Positions 16,475 through 23,925 of a stretch of 27,634 nt of DNA are shown here, piece by piece (within the stretch, counting starts at the first letter, position 1; each line of letters starts with the position of its first letter). The notes beneath the pieces were generated by a model, which saw only the letters and a list, made by a program, of their open reading frames with translations, was not told the origin of the DNA and searched no databases. Source of the stretch: Burkholderiaceae bacterium (GTDB lineage Bacteria > Pseudomonadota > Gammaproteobacteria > Burkholderiales > Burkholderiaceae_C). The position numbers and the translations under genes were made by a program. The DNA lies in assembly GCA_017853735.1 (NCBI GenBank), contig JAFMJA010000004.1, forward strand, positions 1 through 27,634, given 5' to 3'.

Positions 16475-18628
16475 GTGGAAATCTCGTTTAGCAAGGAAAT
16501 CGAATCCCTGAAATACGGCCAGGGTCAGACTTTCCATGGGGAAGGCATTCTGGCCATCACCAAGGCGCTGCTGCAGTCGGGCGTGGCCTATGTGGGTGGC
16601 TACCAGGGAGCGCCGGTGTCGCACCTGCTCGATGTCATGGTGCAGGCCAAGCCCTACCTGGATGAGTTGGGGGTTCATGTGGAGGCCTGCGCCAACGAGG
16701 CCTCGGCAGCGGCCATGCTGGGTGCCTCCATCCACTATCCCTTGCGCGGTGCGGTCACCTGGAAGTCGATCGTGGGCACCAATGTGGCGGCCGATGCGCT
16801 GAGCAATCTGTCCTCGCCCGGTGTCAAGGGCGGCGTGCTGATTGTGGTCGGAGAAGACTATGGCGAAGGCGCCAGCGTGATCCAGGAGCGTACCCACGCC
16901 TATGCCCTCAAGTCGAGCATGGTGCTGCTCGACCCCCGCCCTGACCTGCAACGCATGGTGGACATGGTGGAACATGGCTTTGCCCTGTCCGAGGCCTCCA
17001 ATATGCCGGCCATTCTGGAATTGCGTATCCGAGCCTGTCATGTCCGCGGCAGCTTTGCAGCCCGCGACAACCAGCCGCCCAAAATCTCCACCCGCCGGCT
17101 GCTGGAAGACCCGGCTGCGTTTGATTACAACCGCCTGGCGCACCCGCCAGTGACCTTTCGCCACGAAAAACTCAAGGGCGAGCAGCGCATTCCGGCTGCG
17201 CGCGACTACATCCGTCAGCACCAGCTCAACGAGTTGTTTGCGGGCAAGCACAGCGAATTGGGCATCGTGGTCCAGGGCGGGCTCTACAACACCCTGATCC
17301 GTACTCTGCAACAGTTTGGCCTGGCTGACGCTTTTGGCAATTCCGATATTCCTCTGCTGGTGCTCAATGTCACCTGCCCACTGGTGCCAGACGAGCTTGG
17401 CCAGTTCTGCCTGGGCAAACGCGCTGTGCTGGTCATGGAAGAGGGCCAGCCCGAGTACATCGAGCAGGAGTTGGCCACCCTGCTGCGACGCGCCGATATC
17501 CAGACTCCGCTGCACGGCAAGGACATGCTGCTGCAAGCCGGCGAATACTCGGCCGAGGTGATGGCAACCGGCCTGGAAAAATTTCTGCGCCAGTACCGGT
17601 CGGAATTGCTGAGCCCCAGCGTGCCAGCCTGGCTGGATGGCAACCGTGAGCGACGCAGCGCGATTGCCGCCGAGCTGGGCCAGGCCTTGCCGGCGCGACC
17701 GCCTGGCATGTGCATCGGCTGCCCCGAGCGACCGGTCTTTGCCGCGCTCAAGCTGGCGCAGCAGCAGGTGGGCCAGGTCCATGTGGCGGGCGACATTGGT
17801 TGTCACGCGCTGGCCACTTTTGAGCCCTTCTCCTTTGGTCACTCCATCCTGGGCTATGGCATGAGCCTGGCCAGCCGTGCGGGTGTCTCGCCGGTGATGA
17901 ACCGGCGCGTGCTCTCGGTCATGGGCGACGGCGGTTTCTGGCACAACGGCCTGCTCACCGGGGTGCAGAGCGCCCTCTTTAATGGGGATGATGCGGTGCT
18001 GCTGATCTTCAAGAATGGCTACACCTCCGCGACGGGCACCCAGGACATCATTTCCACGCCGGCCGAGGCGGACAAAGACAAAGCGCCCGACAAGCGCAAG
18101 AGTGTGGTGCACACCAACCAGACCATTGAGCGCACTCTCAAAGGCCTGGGAGTGAAGTGGCTGCGCACCGTGACGACCTATGAGGTCGAGAAAGTACGCC
18201 AGACCCTGGTTGAGGCCATGACCTCTGATTTCAATGGCCTCAAAGTCATCGTGGCCGAGGGCGAGTGTCAGCTTGAGCGTCAGCGCCGCATCAAGCCCTG
18301 GCTGGCCAGTTTACTTAAGCGCGGCCTGCGCGTTGAGCGGGTCAAATACGGGGTCGATGAGGATGTCTGTACCGGTGACCATGCCTGCATTCGCCTATCG
18401 GGTTGCCCCACGCTCACCCTCAAGGACAATCCCGACCCGCTCAAGGTCGATCCGGTGGCCACCGTGATCGATGGCTGCGTGGGCTGCGGACTATGCGGTG
18501 CCAATGCACATGCCGCCACGCTGTGCCCTTCCTTTTACCGCGCAGAAGTGGTGCAAAACCCCAAATGGCATGAGCGTCTGTTATCAGAATTGCGTCAACG
18601 CTTGATTAAACGGATGCAGTTGGCATGA
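16475..18628 (+). CDS. iorA: Indolepyruvate ferredoxin oxidoreductase, alpha subunit
   Basis: The protein is predicted to oxidise aryl-pyruvates with CoA to aryl-acetyl-CoA and CO2, passing electrons to iron-sulfur clusters. The 717-residue protein has the N-terminal pyrimidine-binding domain (GYQGAPVSHLLD, EACANEASAAAMLGAS). A central CIGCPERPVF motif follows (C413, C416), then a TPP-binding domain (GDIGCHAL; GDGGFWHNG starting at G484, with FKNGYTSATGTQD). The C-terminal ferredoxin-like region is unusual: the first cysteine group is C632, C638 and C644 rather than CxxCxxCxxxC, and the second is C668, C671, C674 and C684 with nine residues before the last cysteine. The start is a GTG with a good ribosome binding site. 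Its stop overlaps the beta-like gene start by 4 bases. The in vivo 2-oxo acid is not established. Confidence 0.88.
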   Translation: MEISFSKEIESLKYGQGQTFHGEGILAITKALLQSGVAYVGGYQGAPVSHLLDVMVQAKPYLDELGVHVEACANEASAAAMLGASIHYPLRGAVTWKSIVGTNVAADALSNLSSPGVKGGVLIVVGEDYGEGASVIQERTHAYALKSSMVLLDPRPDLQRMVDMVEHGFALSEASNMPAILELRIRACHVRGSFAARDNQPPKISTRRLLEDPAAFDYNRLAHPPVTFRHEKLKGEQRIPAARDYIRQHQLNELFAGKHSELGIVVQGGLYNTLIRTLQQFGLADAFGNSDIPLLVLNVTCPLVPDELGQFCLGKRAVLVMEEGQPEYIEQELATLLRRADIQTPLHGKDMLLQAGEYSAEVMATGLEKFLRQYRSELLSPSVPAWLDGNRERRSAIAAELGQALPARPPGMCIGCPERPVFAALKLAQQQVGQVHVAGDIGCHALATFEPFSFGHSILGYGMSLASRAGVSPVMNRRVLSVMGDGGFWHNGLLTGVQSALFNGDDAVLLIFKNGYTSATGTQDIISTPAEADKDKAPDKRKSVVHTNQTIERTLKGLGVKWLRTVTTYEVEKVRQTLVEAMTSDFNGLKVIVAEGECQLERQRRIKPWLASLLKRGLRVERVKYGVDEDVCTGDHACIRLSGCPTLTLKDNPDPLKVDPVATVIDGCVGCGLCGANAHAATLCPSFYRAEVVQNPKWHERLLSELRQRLIKRMQLA

Positions 18629-20217
18629 CGCAGCAACCCATCTCCCTGCTCTTGTGCGCCCTGGGTGGTGAAGGCGGCGGTGTACTGACCGAATGGCTGG
18701 TCGAGGCCGCGCGCCTGGCGGGCTATCCAGTACAGGCCACTTCCATTCCTGGAGTCGCACAACGCACCGGCGCCACCACCTATTACCTTGAAGTTTTCCC
18801 GGTACCGCTGTCTGAGCTGGGCCAGCAGCGCCCGGTGCTGGGCCTGTACCCCGTGCCTGGGCGCCTGGATGGGCTGGTTTCCAGCGAGCTGCTGGAAACC
18901 GTGCGTCAAATCAGCCTGGGGCATCCCAGTGCCGAACGCACCCTGGTGCTCAGTTCGTCTGCGCGCGCGCTAACCACCCATGAAAAGATGCAACTGACTG
19001 ATGGCCGGCGCGATGAACAGCAGCTGATGCAAATGATTGCCAGCCAAAGCCAGGTGCACCATGTGTTGGATATGGCCGAACTGACGCGTCAGGCCGGCAC
19101 CGTGGTGAGCGCGGTCATGTTGGGCTGTATCGCTGCCAGTGGCCTATTGCCCATAGCGCGTGAGGCTTACAGAACCATCCTGGCCGATGGCAGCTCTGCT
19201 GCCCAAGCCAGCTTGCGTGGTTTTGACCTGGGCTTCACCGCCATCGAGCAGCAGCGTGCCCAGGCCCGCTATCTTGATGGTGTGCTCCGCCCTGAGCCAC
19301 AGTTGGCCGAGCCGGCAGTTTTTCCGGCTCCCTTTGCACCCTTGTTCCCCCCCGAACTGCATGCGCTGATCGCGCTGGGCTATGAGCGACTGGTCGATTA
19401 CCAGAGCCCTCTTTATGCCAAGCAATACATGGAAAGGTTGTACGAAGTCCACCGTGCCGAACGCGAGAGCGACCCCGGGCTTGAGCACGGCTGGGCTATC
19501 ACGCGTGAGATGGCCCGTTGGCTGGCGCTGTGGATGGCTTTTGATGACATTGTCCGGGTGGCTGATCTCAAAAGCCGGGCCAGCCGGATGCAGCGGGTGC
19601 GCGGCGAAGTCAAGGCCGGATCCAGTGATCTGCTCAAGCTCTACGACCACTTCAAGCCTGGGGTACCCGAATTCGCCGCCCTGTTGCCGGGCTTGCTGGC
19701 CCGACCCCTGCTGGCCTGGGACAACCGACGCAAAGCCAAGGGCAAGCGTGCCCTGGCTCTGCCTTTGAAGATTGGCACTCACACCATCACCGGCATGCTC
19801 GCGCTGCGGGGCCTGGCCGCGCTGAAAGCCTTGCGGCCCAAAGGCAGTCGCTTTGCCACTGAGCAGACCCTGATCGATGAATGGCTGACAGCGGTCATTC
19901 GGCTGACCAACTTGCATTGGCAAAGCGGACACGAAGTCGCCCAGTGTGGTCGTCTGGTCAAGGGCTACGGCAGTACCAATGAGCGCGGCAAGGAAAACCT
20001 GCTGCATGTGGTGCGCCATCTCTCGGTCGCCCTGCACTTCACGGATCATGCGCAACGTGCCCAGGCGATTGCAGCTGCCCGCCAGGCGGCTTTGGCCGAC
20101 GACAGCGGCAAGACTCTGGATCACACCTTGCAGCAGCTTGGCGTGCCAGCGCGACCGATCAAGGAACAGCCAATCCGCTGGGTGCGTCGGAAAGCGGCAG
20201 CCCGGGAAATCGCCTGA
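18625..20217 (+). CDS. Indolepyruvate oxidoreductase beta subunit family protein (long form)
   Basis: This is the probable partner subunit of the alpha protein. Residues about 10-195 form the pyruvate-ferredoxin-oxidoreductase gamma-type domain, recognisable by GGEGGGVLTEWLVEAARLAG and SIPGVAQRTGATTYYLE. Ordinary IorB proteins end near 200 residues. This one has 530, and the remaining 300-odd residues (about 230-520, with YERLVDYQSPLYAKQYMERL and VKGYGSTNERGKENLLHVV) match the extra C-terminal domain found in long beta-family proteins and in fused indolepyruvate oxidoreductases. That domain has no function I can name with certainty. The 4-base overlap with iorA implies coupled translation and a stoichiometric complex. 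A TRAP transporter follows after 71 bases. Confidence 0.85.
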   Translation: MTQQPISLLLCALGGEGGGVLTEWLVEAARLAGYPVQATSIPGVAQRTGATTYYLEVFPVPLSELGQQRPVLGLYPVPGRLDGLVSSELLETVRQISLGHPSAERTLVLSSSARALTTHEKMQLTDGRRDEQQLMQMIASQSQVHHVLDMAELTRQAGTVVSAVMLGCIAASGLLPIAREAYRTILADGSSAAQASLRGFDLGFTAIEQQRAQARYLDGVLRPEPQLAEPAVFPAPFAPLFPPELHALIALGYERLVDYQSPLYAKQYMERLYEVHRAERESDPGLEHGWAITREMARWLALWMAFDDIVRVADLKSRASRMQRVRGEVKAGSSDLLKLYDHFKPGVPEFAALLPGLLARPLLAWDNRRKAKGKRALALPLKIGTHTITGMLALRGLAALKALRPKGSRFATEQTLIDEWLTAVIRLTNLHWQSGHEVAQCGRLVKGYGSTNERGKENLLHVVRHLSVALHFTDHAQRAQAIAAARQAALADDSGKTLDHTLQQLGVPARPIKEQPIRWVRRKAAAREIA

Positions 20218-20288
20218 AAGGGCGCAAGGCATGATACAAATACAGACTTCAGATCAACCATAAGTAAATTTCCAAGGAGACCATTGAC
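20218..20288 (+). promoter_or_regulatory. AT-rich gap and strong ribosome binding site before the TRAP binding-protein gene
   Basis: The 71 bases are clearly AT-richer than the flanks. AAGGAGA at 20274-20280 lies 8 bases before the ATG and would give strong translation. An additional promoter here is possible, but no clear -35/-10 pair was found. Confidence 0.35.
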
Positions 20289-21320
20289 ATGAAGACCACA
20301 CTCAAAACCCTGGCTGCTGCCTGTGCTGCGGGCCTGCTGATCGGCGCCATGCCTGTCCAGGCGCAAGACAAGCCGGTGCAGCTGCGCTTTTCCAGCTGGG
20401 TACCAGCCCAGCATGCACTCAATCCGGCGCTGATCGCCTGGGGTGAAAGCCTCAAAAAGGCCTCCGGTGGCTCGATCAGCGCCACCCTGTTCCCGGCCCA
20501 GCAGCTGGGCAAGGCCTTTGACCACTACGACATGGCGCGCGACGGCATTGCCGATTTCGCCTATGTCAATCCTGGTTACCAGCCTGGTCGCTTTCCGGTA
20601 TTTGCGGGAGCTTCCTTGCCCTTTATGTTTTCCAATGGCAAATCGGGTTCTGCAGCCATTGATGCCTGGTACCGCCGCTACGCCGCCACCGAGATGAAGG
20701 ATGTCAAGTTCTGCTTTGCCTTTGTCCATGACCCCGGTACTTTCCACTCGCGCAAGAAAATCGTTTTGCCAAGCGACGTCAAAGGCATGAAAGTTCGTCC
20801 CGCCACCGACACGATTGGCCAGATGATCACCTTGCTGGGCGGCACCAATGTCCAGTCTTCAGCGCCCGAGGTGCGCGAGATCATCGAGCGTGGCGTGGCC
20901 GAAGCGGTCACCTTCCCCTGGGGCTCCATCCCTTTGTTTGGCATCGACAAAGTGGTGAGCTACCACATGGATGTCCCCTTGTACGTGACGCCTTTTGTCT
21001 GGGTTATGAACCAGAACAAATACAACGCCATGTCCCCGGCGCAAAAGAAAGCGGTTGATGACCACTGCACCACCGAATGGGCCGAAAAAGTCGCGGCAAA
21101 TTGGGCTGACTTTGAGTTTGACGGACATGCCAAGTTGGCTGCCCTGCCCGGGCATGAGGTTTACAAGTTGACCCCTGACCAGCTGGCCGCATGGCGCAGT
21201 GCAGTAGCCCCGATGGAGGCACGCTGGATGCAAGAACTCAAGGCCAAATCCGGCCTGGATGGCAAACCGGTACTGGACGCCTTGAAACAGCAGCTGGTGA
21301 AATACAAAGCCGCGCTGTAA
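20289..21320 (+). CDS. TRAP transporter substrate-binding protein, DctP family
   Basis: This is the periplasmic binding protein of a TRAP transporter, 343 residues. The signal peptide is MKTTLKTLAAACAAGLLIG with cleavage likely after PVQAQ near residue 26. The mature part starts with the DctP-type LRFSSWVPAQHALNP; then PAQQLGKAFDHYDMARDGIADFAY, the SDVKGMKVRPATDTI segment that normally carries the carboxylate-binding arginine (R in KVRPA), and PWGSIPLFGIDKVV. Such proteins bind organic acids, often via that arginine. The gene follows the indolepyruvate oxidoreductase pair on the same strand and precedes its membrane partners, so a 2-oxo or aromatic acid ligand is a reasonable inference. Confidence 0.93.
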   Translation: MKTTLKTLAAACAAGLLIGAMPVQAQDKPVQLRFSSWVPAQHALNPALIAWGESLKKASGGSISATLFPAQQLGKAFDHYDMARDGIADFAYVNPGYQPGRFPVFAGASLPFMFSNGKSGSAAIDAWYRRYAATEMKDVKFCFAFVHDPGTFHSRKKIVLPSDVKGMKVRPATDTIGQMITLLGGTNVQSSAPEVREIIERGVAEAVTFPWGSIPLFGIDKVVSYHMDVPLYVTPFVWVMNQNKYNAMSPAQKKAVDDHCTTEWAEKVAANWADFEFDGHAKLAALPGHEVYKLTPDQLAAWRSAVAPMEARWMQELKAKSGLDGKPVLDALKQQLVKYKAAL

Positions 21321-21329
21321 TTTTCAACG

Positions 21330-21361
21330 CAGGGCGCTGAACCAACCGGTTCGCTGCCCTG
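21330..21361 (+). promoter_or_regulatory. Stem-loop between dctP- and dctQ-type genes
   Basis: CAGGGC (21330-21335) pairs with GCCCTG (21356-21361), and GAACC (21339-21343) pairs with GGTTC (21348-21352). A GCT/GCT internal loop separates the two helices and the apical loop is AACC. It starts 10 bases after the binding-protein stop. The following TTTCAATTT is only a weak T-tract, so partial termination or mRNA end protection is more likely than full termination. Confidence 0.55.
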
Positions 21362-21379
21362 TTTCAATTTCTGGACCTG

Positions 21380-21901
21380 ATGCCTGGCGTGAAACGCAAT
21401 GGAATGGATCGTGTCATCGACACGATCGAGTGGCTGGCGGCCATCTTTGTTGGCATTGTGGCGCTCAATATCTTTGTTGCAGTCATTCTGCGCAAGTTTT
21501 TCAGCACCTCCATTCCCGATGCCTATGATTTTGGCTCGCTGATGCTGGGCATCCTGATTTTCTGGGGCATTGCTGCCACCAGCTACCGCGGTACCCACAT
21601 CACCGTCGATTTGCTCTGGAGTGCGGGAAGCCAGCGCACCAAGCGCTATATCGATATTTTTGCCACCCTGGTGCTGTTGTTTGTCGTGGTAGTGCAGACC
21701 TACACCCTGTTTGACAAGGTGCTCCAGACCTATCGGGACAACGTTCTCACCTTTGACCTGCACTTGCCTGTCTGGCCTTTTTTTGCGCTGGCCTGGCTGG
21801 GCGATATTGCCGCAGTGCTGCTGATTTCTGTGCGTACCTGGCGCCTGGTGTTCCAGCCTGAGCGCGTGCAGGAGCACCCCTTGGAGCACACTAGCGAATG
21901 A
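21380..21901 (+). CDS. TRAP transporter small membrane subunit, DctQ family
   Basis: This is a four-helix inner-membrane protein of 173 residues that joins the binding protein to the large DctM subunit. Hydrophobic segments lie near residues 18-38 (IEWLAAIFVGIVALNIFVAV), 52-70 (GSLMLGILIFWGIAATSYRG), 92-112 (IFATLVLLFVVVVQTY) and 132-152 (LPVWPFFALAWLGDIAAVLL). The motif RGTHITVDLL after helix two is typical of DctQ. An internal ATG at 21404 (MDRVIDTIEW) is an equally plausible start, since neither has a strong ribosome binding site. The stop is followed 10 bases later by the DctM start. Confidence 0.9.
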   Translation: MPGVKRNGMDRVIDTIEWLAAIFVGIVALNIFVAVILRKFFSTSIPDAYDFGSLMLGILIFWGIAATSYRGTHITVDLLWSAGSQRTKRYIDIFATLVLLFVVVVQTYTLFDKVLQTYRDNVLTFDLHLPVWPFFALAWLGDIAAVLLISVRTWRLVFQPERVQEHPLEHTSE

Positions 21902-21915
21902 AAGCCATGCCTTGA
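21898..21915 (+). other. Five-codon minicistron ATGAAAGCCATGCCTTGA at the dctQ/dctM junction
   Basis: An ATG overlapping the DctQ stop (ATGA) opens a five-codon frame whose TGA overlaps the TTG start of the next gene (TTGA). It may hand ribosomes to the weak TTG start; whether it is translated is unknown. Confidence 0.3.
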
Positions 21916-23213
21916 ATACAGATCTGGTTGCTTTGATTGGCTTTGTCGCTCTGTTCGTGCTGATGGTGCTGCGCGTTCCTGTGGGTATGGCCATGGGCCT
22001 GGTCGGCGTCACTGGCTATGGCTATATCGTGGGCATGGAGCCGGCGCTCAAGATGGTCGGGCAGACTACCATGCGCACTGTCACCGATTCAGGCTTCAGC
22101 GTGATCCCCATGTTCATGCTGATGGGGGCATTCGTGTCTGTTTCGGGTGTCAGCCGAGAGCTGTTTCGCGCGGCCAATGCCTTTCTTGGGCATTTGCGCG
22201 GTGGTCTGGGCGTGGCCACGGTGATGGCCTGCGGTGGTTTCGCCGCCATTTGCGGCTCTTCGGTTGCCACCGCGGCTACCTTCTCTAAAGTGGCTTACCC
22301 GGAAATGCGCCACTACAACTATCCCAAGTCTTTTGCTACCGGGGTGATTGCGGCGGGCGGCACGCTGGGCATCATGATTCCGCCCTCCACCGTGCTGGCG
22401 GTCTACGCCATCCTGACCCAACAGGACATCGGCAAATTATTCATGGCGGGCATTGGCCCCGGCCTGCTGGCTATCTTGCTCTATGTCCTGACCATTGCCC
22501 TGATTGTCATGATCAGGCCCGGCTTTCTGCCCGCAGGCGAGCGCAAGACCCGCCAGGAACGGCTGGCCAGCCTGAAAGATGTGTGGGCGCCCTTGGCCCT
22601 CTTTTTCTTTGTGATCGGTGGTCTGTACGGAGGCCTTTTCACGCCCTCCGAGGCGGGCGGCATGGGCGCGGTTGGGGCTTTCCTGTTGGGCGTGGTGCGC
22701 TTGCGCCTGAGCCTGGCACAAATTCGCGAAGCATTGCTGGAGGCCACGCGCACCTCAGCGGCGGTGTTTACTGTGTTGATCGGAGCCCTGCTGTTTGGGT
22801 ATTTCCTCACCATCACCCAAACGCCGCAAAAAGTGACTGAATTCCTTACTGGCCTGGGCTGGAGTCGCTACGCTCTGCTGGCCATCATCATGGCCATGTA
22901 CCTGGTGCTGGGTTGCTTGATGGACGCCATGGCCATGATCATCCTCACTGTTCCGATCATCTACCCGCTGATCCTGCAACTGGGCTTTGATCCAATCTGG
23001 TTTGGGGTGATTGTTGTCATGACCGTGGAACTCGGGCTGATTCACCCGCCGGTGGGCATGAATGTGTTTGTGATCAAGAGTGTGGTGCCGGATGTCAGTT
23101 TCACCACCATTTTTCGCGGCGTGATTCCCTTTGTGCTGATGGACCTGGTGCGCCTGGTGATCCTGATTGCCTTTCCCATGATCGCGCTGTGGTTGCCCTC
23201 TCGCATGGGCTGA
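21912..23213 (+). CDS. TRAP transporter large permease subunit, DctM family
   Basis: This is the ion-coupled transport subunit, 433 residues with about 11-12 membrane segments. Family signatures include LRVPVGMAMGLVG near residue 20, the GGFAAICGSSVATAATFSKV segment, GGTLGIMIPPSTVLAVYAI, FTPSEAGGMGAVGAF, and the C-terminal GLIHPPVGMNVFVIKSV. DctM transporters usually use a sodium gradient. The start appears to be TTG at 21912 (MNTDLVALIGFV): the two ATGs just before it are in another frame and reach a stop in five codons or fewer, and later ATGs would remove the first membrane helix. GAAAG lies 7 bases ahead. It converges with the Crp/Fnr gene after 16 bases. Confidence 0.92.
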   Translation: MNTDLVALIGFVALFVLMVLRVPVGMAMGLVGVTGYGYIVGMEPALKMVGQTTMRTVTDSGFSVIPMFMLMGAFVSVSGVSRELFRAANAFLGHLRGGLGVATVMACGGFAAICGSSVATAATFSKVAYPEMRHYNYPKSFATGVIAAGGTLGIMIPPSTVLAVYAILTQQDIGKLFMAGIGPGLLAILLYVLTIALIVMIRPGFLPAGERKTRQERLASLKDVWAPLALFFFVIGGLYGGLFTPSEAGGMGAVGAFLLGVVRLRLSLAQIREALLEATRTSAAVFTVLIGALLFGYFLTITQTPQKVTEFLTGLGWSRYALLAIIMAMYLVLGCLMDAMAMIILTVPIIYPLILQLGFDPIWFGVIVVMTVELGLIHPPVGMNVFVIKSVVPDVSFTTIFRGVIPFVLMDLVRLVILIAFPMIALWLPSRMG

Positions 23214-23229
23214 GACAAAGGCTCGGAAT

Positions 23230-23889
23230 TTACTTGCCTGCCAATGCGCGCAGGCCGACGAGATCCACCACCTCCAGCACCCGGCCAGTGCCGCTGATCA
23301 GGCTGCGCTCGCGCAGGTGACGCAGCACACGTGACAAGGTCTCGGGCGCAATGCCCAGTTGGGCCGCGATCAGGCGTTTGCGCTGCTGCAGGGGCACTTC
23401 CAAGCTGCCGCTCTCATTGCGCTCGGCATGGTGCAGCAGCCACTCGGCACAGCGCGCTTCAGCATCCAGGGCCAAACGACTGACAGCCAGTTCGGTTTGC
23501 TGACGGTGTGCACGCGCGACATCGTGCAGCACACTCAGTGCATCGGGCGGTACAGCGGCAACAGTCTGGCGAAAGCGGCCCATCGGCACATGACGCAACA
23601 CCACCTCACTCTGAGCCACCGCATCAACCGCGCTGCTGAGTTCCAGCACCGCGCTGCTCGCATCCAGCCAGGTGGGGCCCTCCACCATGCCTAGTTGATG
23701 AGCCAGCGAGTTCTTGTTGAGCAAGCCAAGCGCCACCCGGCCCGATTCGATATAAATCACCGAGATGGAAGAGTGACCTCGCCGCAGCAGCACGGTGCCG
23801 GCAGGTACCATGCGCTTTTCGGTGACGGGCGAGACAAATGCTGCAGCGCTCATACGGGGCACTGTGCGCCCGTCGCTGGCAAACTGCAT
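23230..23889 (-). CDS. Crp/Fnr family transcriptional regulator
   Basis: The 219-residue protein has an N-terminal cyclic-nucleotide-binding-type beta-roll (about 25-120; VPAGTVLLRRGHSSISVIYIESGRVA) and a C-terminal winged helix-turn-helix. The DNA-recognition helix reads PETLSRVLRHL (E183, S186, R187). That E-x-x-S-R pattern is the one FNR uses to contact TTGAT half-sites, unlike CRP's R-E-x-x-x-R. The N-terminal cysteine cluster of oxygen-sensing FNR is absent (only one cysteine, C147), so the signal is not a standard Fe-S cluster. The residues that bind cAMP in CRP are not evident either. An alternative start at 23853 (MSAAAFVSP) would put the FNR-like box upstream of the coding region. 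Targets are unknown; neighbouring tartrate genes and its own promoter are candidates. Confidence 0.87.
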   Translation of the reverse strand: MQFASDGRTVPRMSAAAFVSPVTEKRMVPAGTVLLRRGHSSISVIYIESGRVALGLLNKNSLAHQLGMVEGPTWLDASSAVLELSSAVDAVAQSEVVLRHVPMGRFRQTVAAVPPDALSVLHDVARAHRQQTELAVSRLALDAEARCAEWLLHHAERNESGSLEVPLQQRKRLIAAQLGIAPETLSRVLRHLRERSLISGTGRVLEVVDLVGLRALAGK

Positions 23890-23902
23890 TGAGGCAAATC
23901 AA
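23889..23902. promoter_or_regulatory. FNR-like box at the start of the Crp/Fnr regulator gene
   Basis: TTGAGGCAAATCAA matches the FNR consensus TTGAT-N4-ATCAA at nine of ten defined positions. It shares its first base with the ATG at 23889. The regulator's own recognition helix is of the FNR type, so autoregulation is plausible but inferred. Confidence 0.45.
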
Positions 23903-23925
23903 ACTAATCACCCAAAAGGGCCGGT

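Noticed and set aside
16454..18112. Long open frame (552 codons) on the minus strand opposite iorA
   Set aside because: It lies wholly antisense to a clearly homologous gene, its translation is histidine- and glutamine-rich without recognisable domains, and high-GC codon bias commonly leaves this frame open.
19144..20232. 362-codon antisense frame opposite the IorB-like gene
   Set aside because: Composition is that of an antisense shadow and there is no promoter or ribosome binding site; the plus-strand gene is well supported.
23230..23889. Calling the Crp/Fnr protein a true oxygen-sensing FNR
   Set aside because: The N-terminal cysteines needed for the 4Fe-4S cluster are missing.
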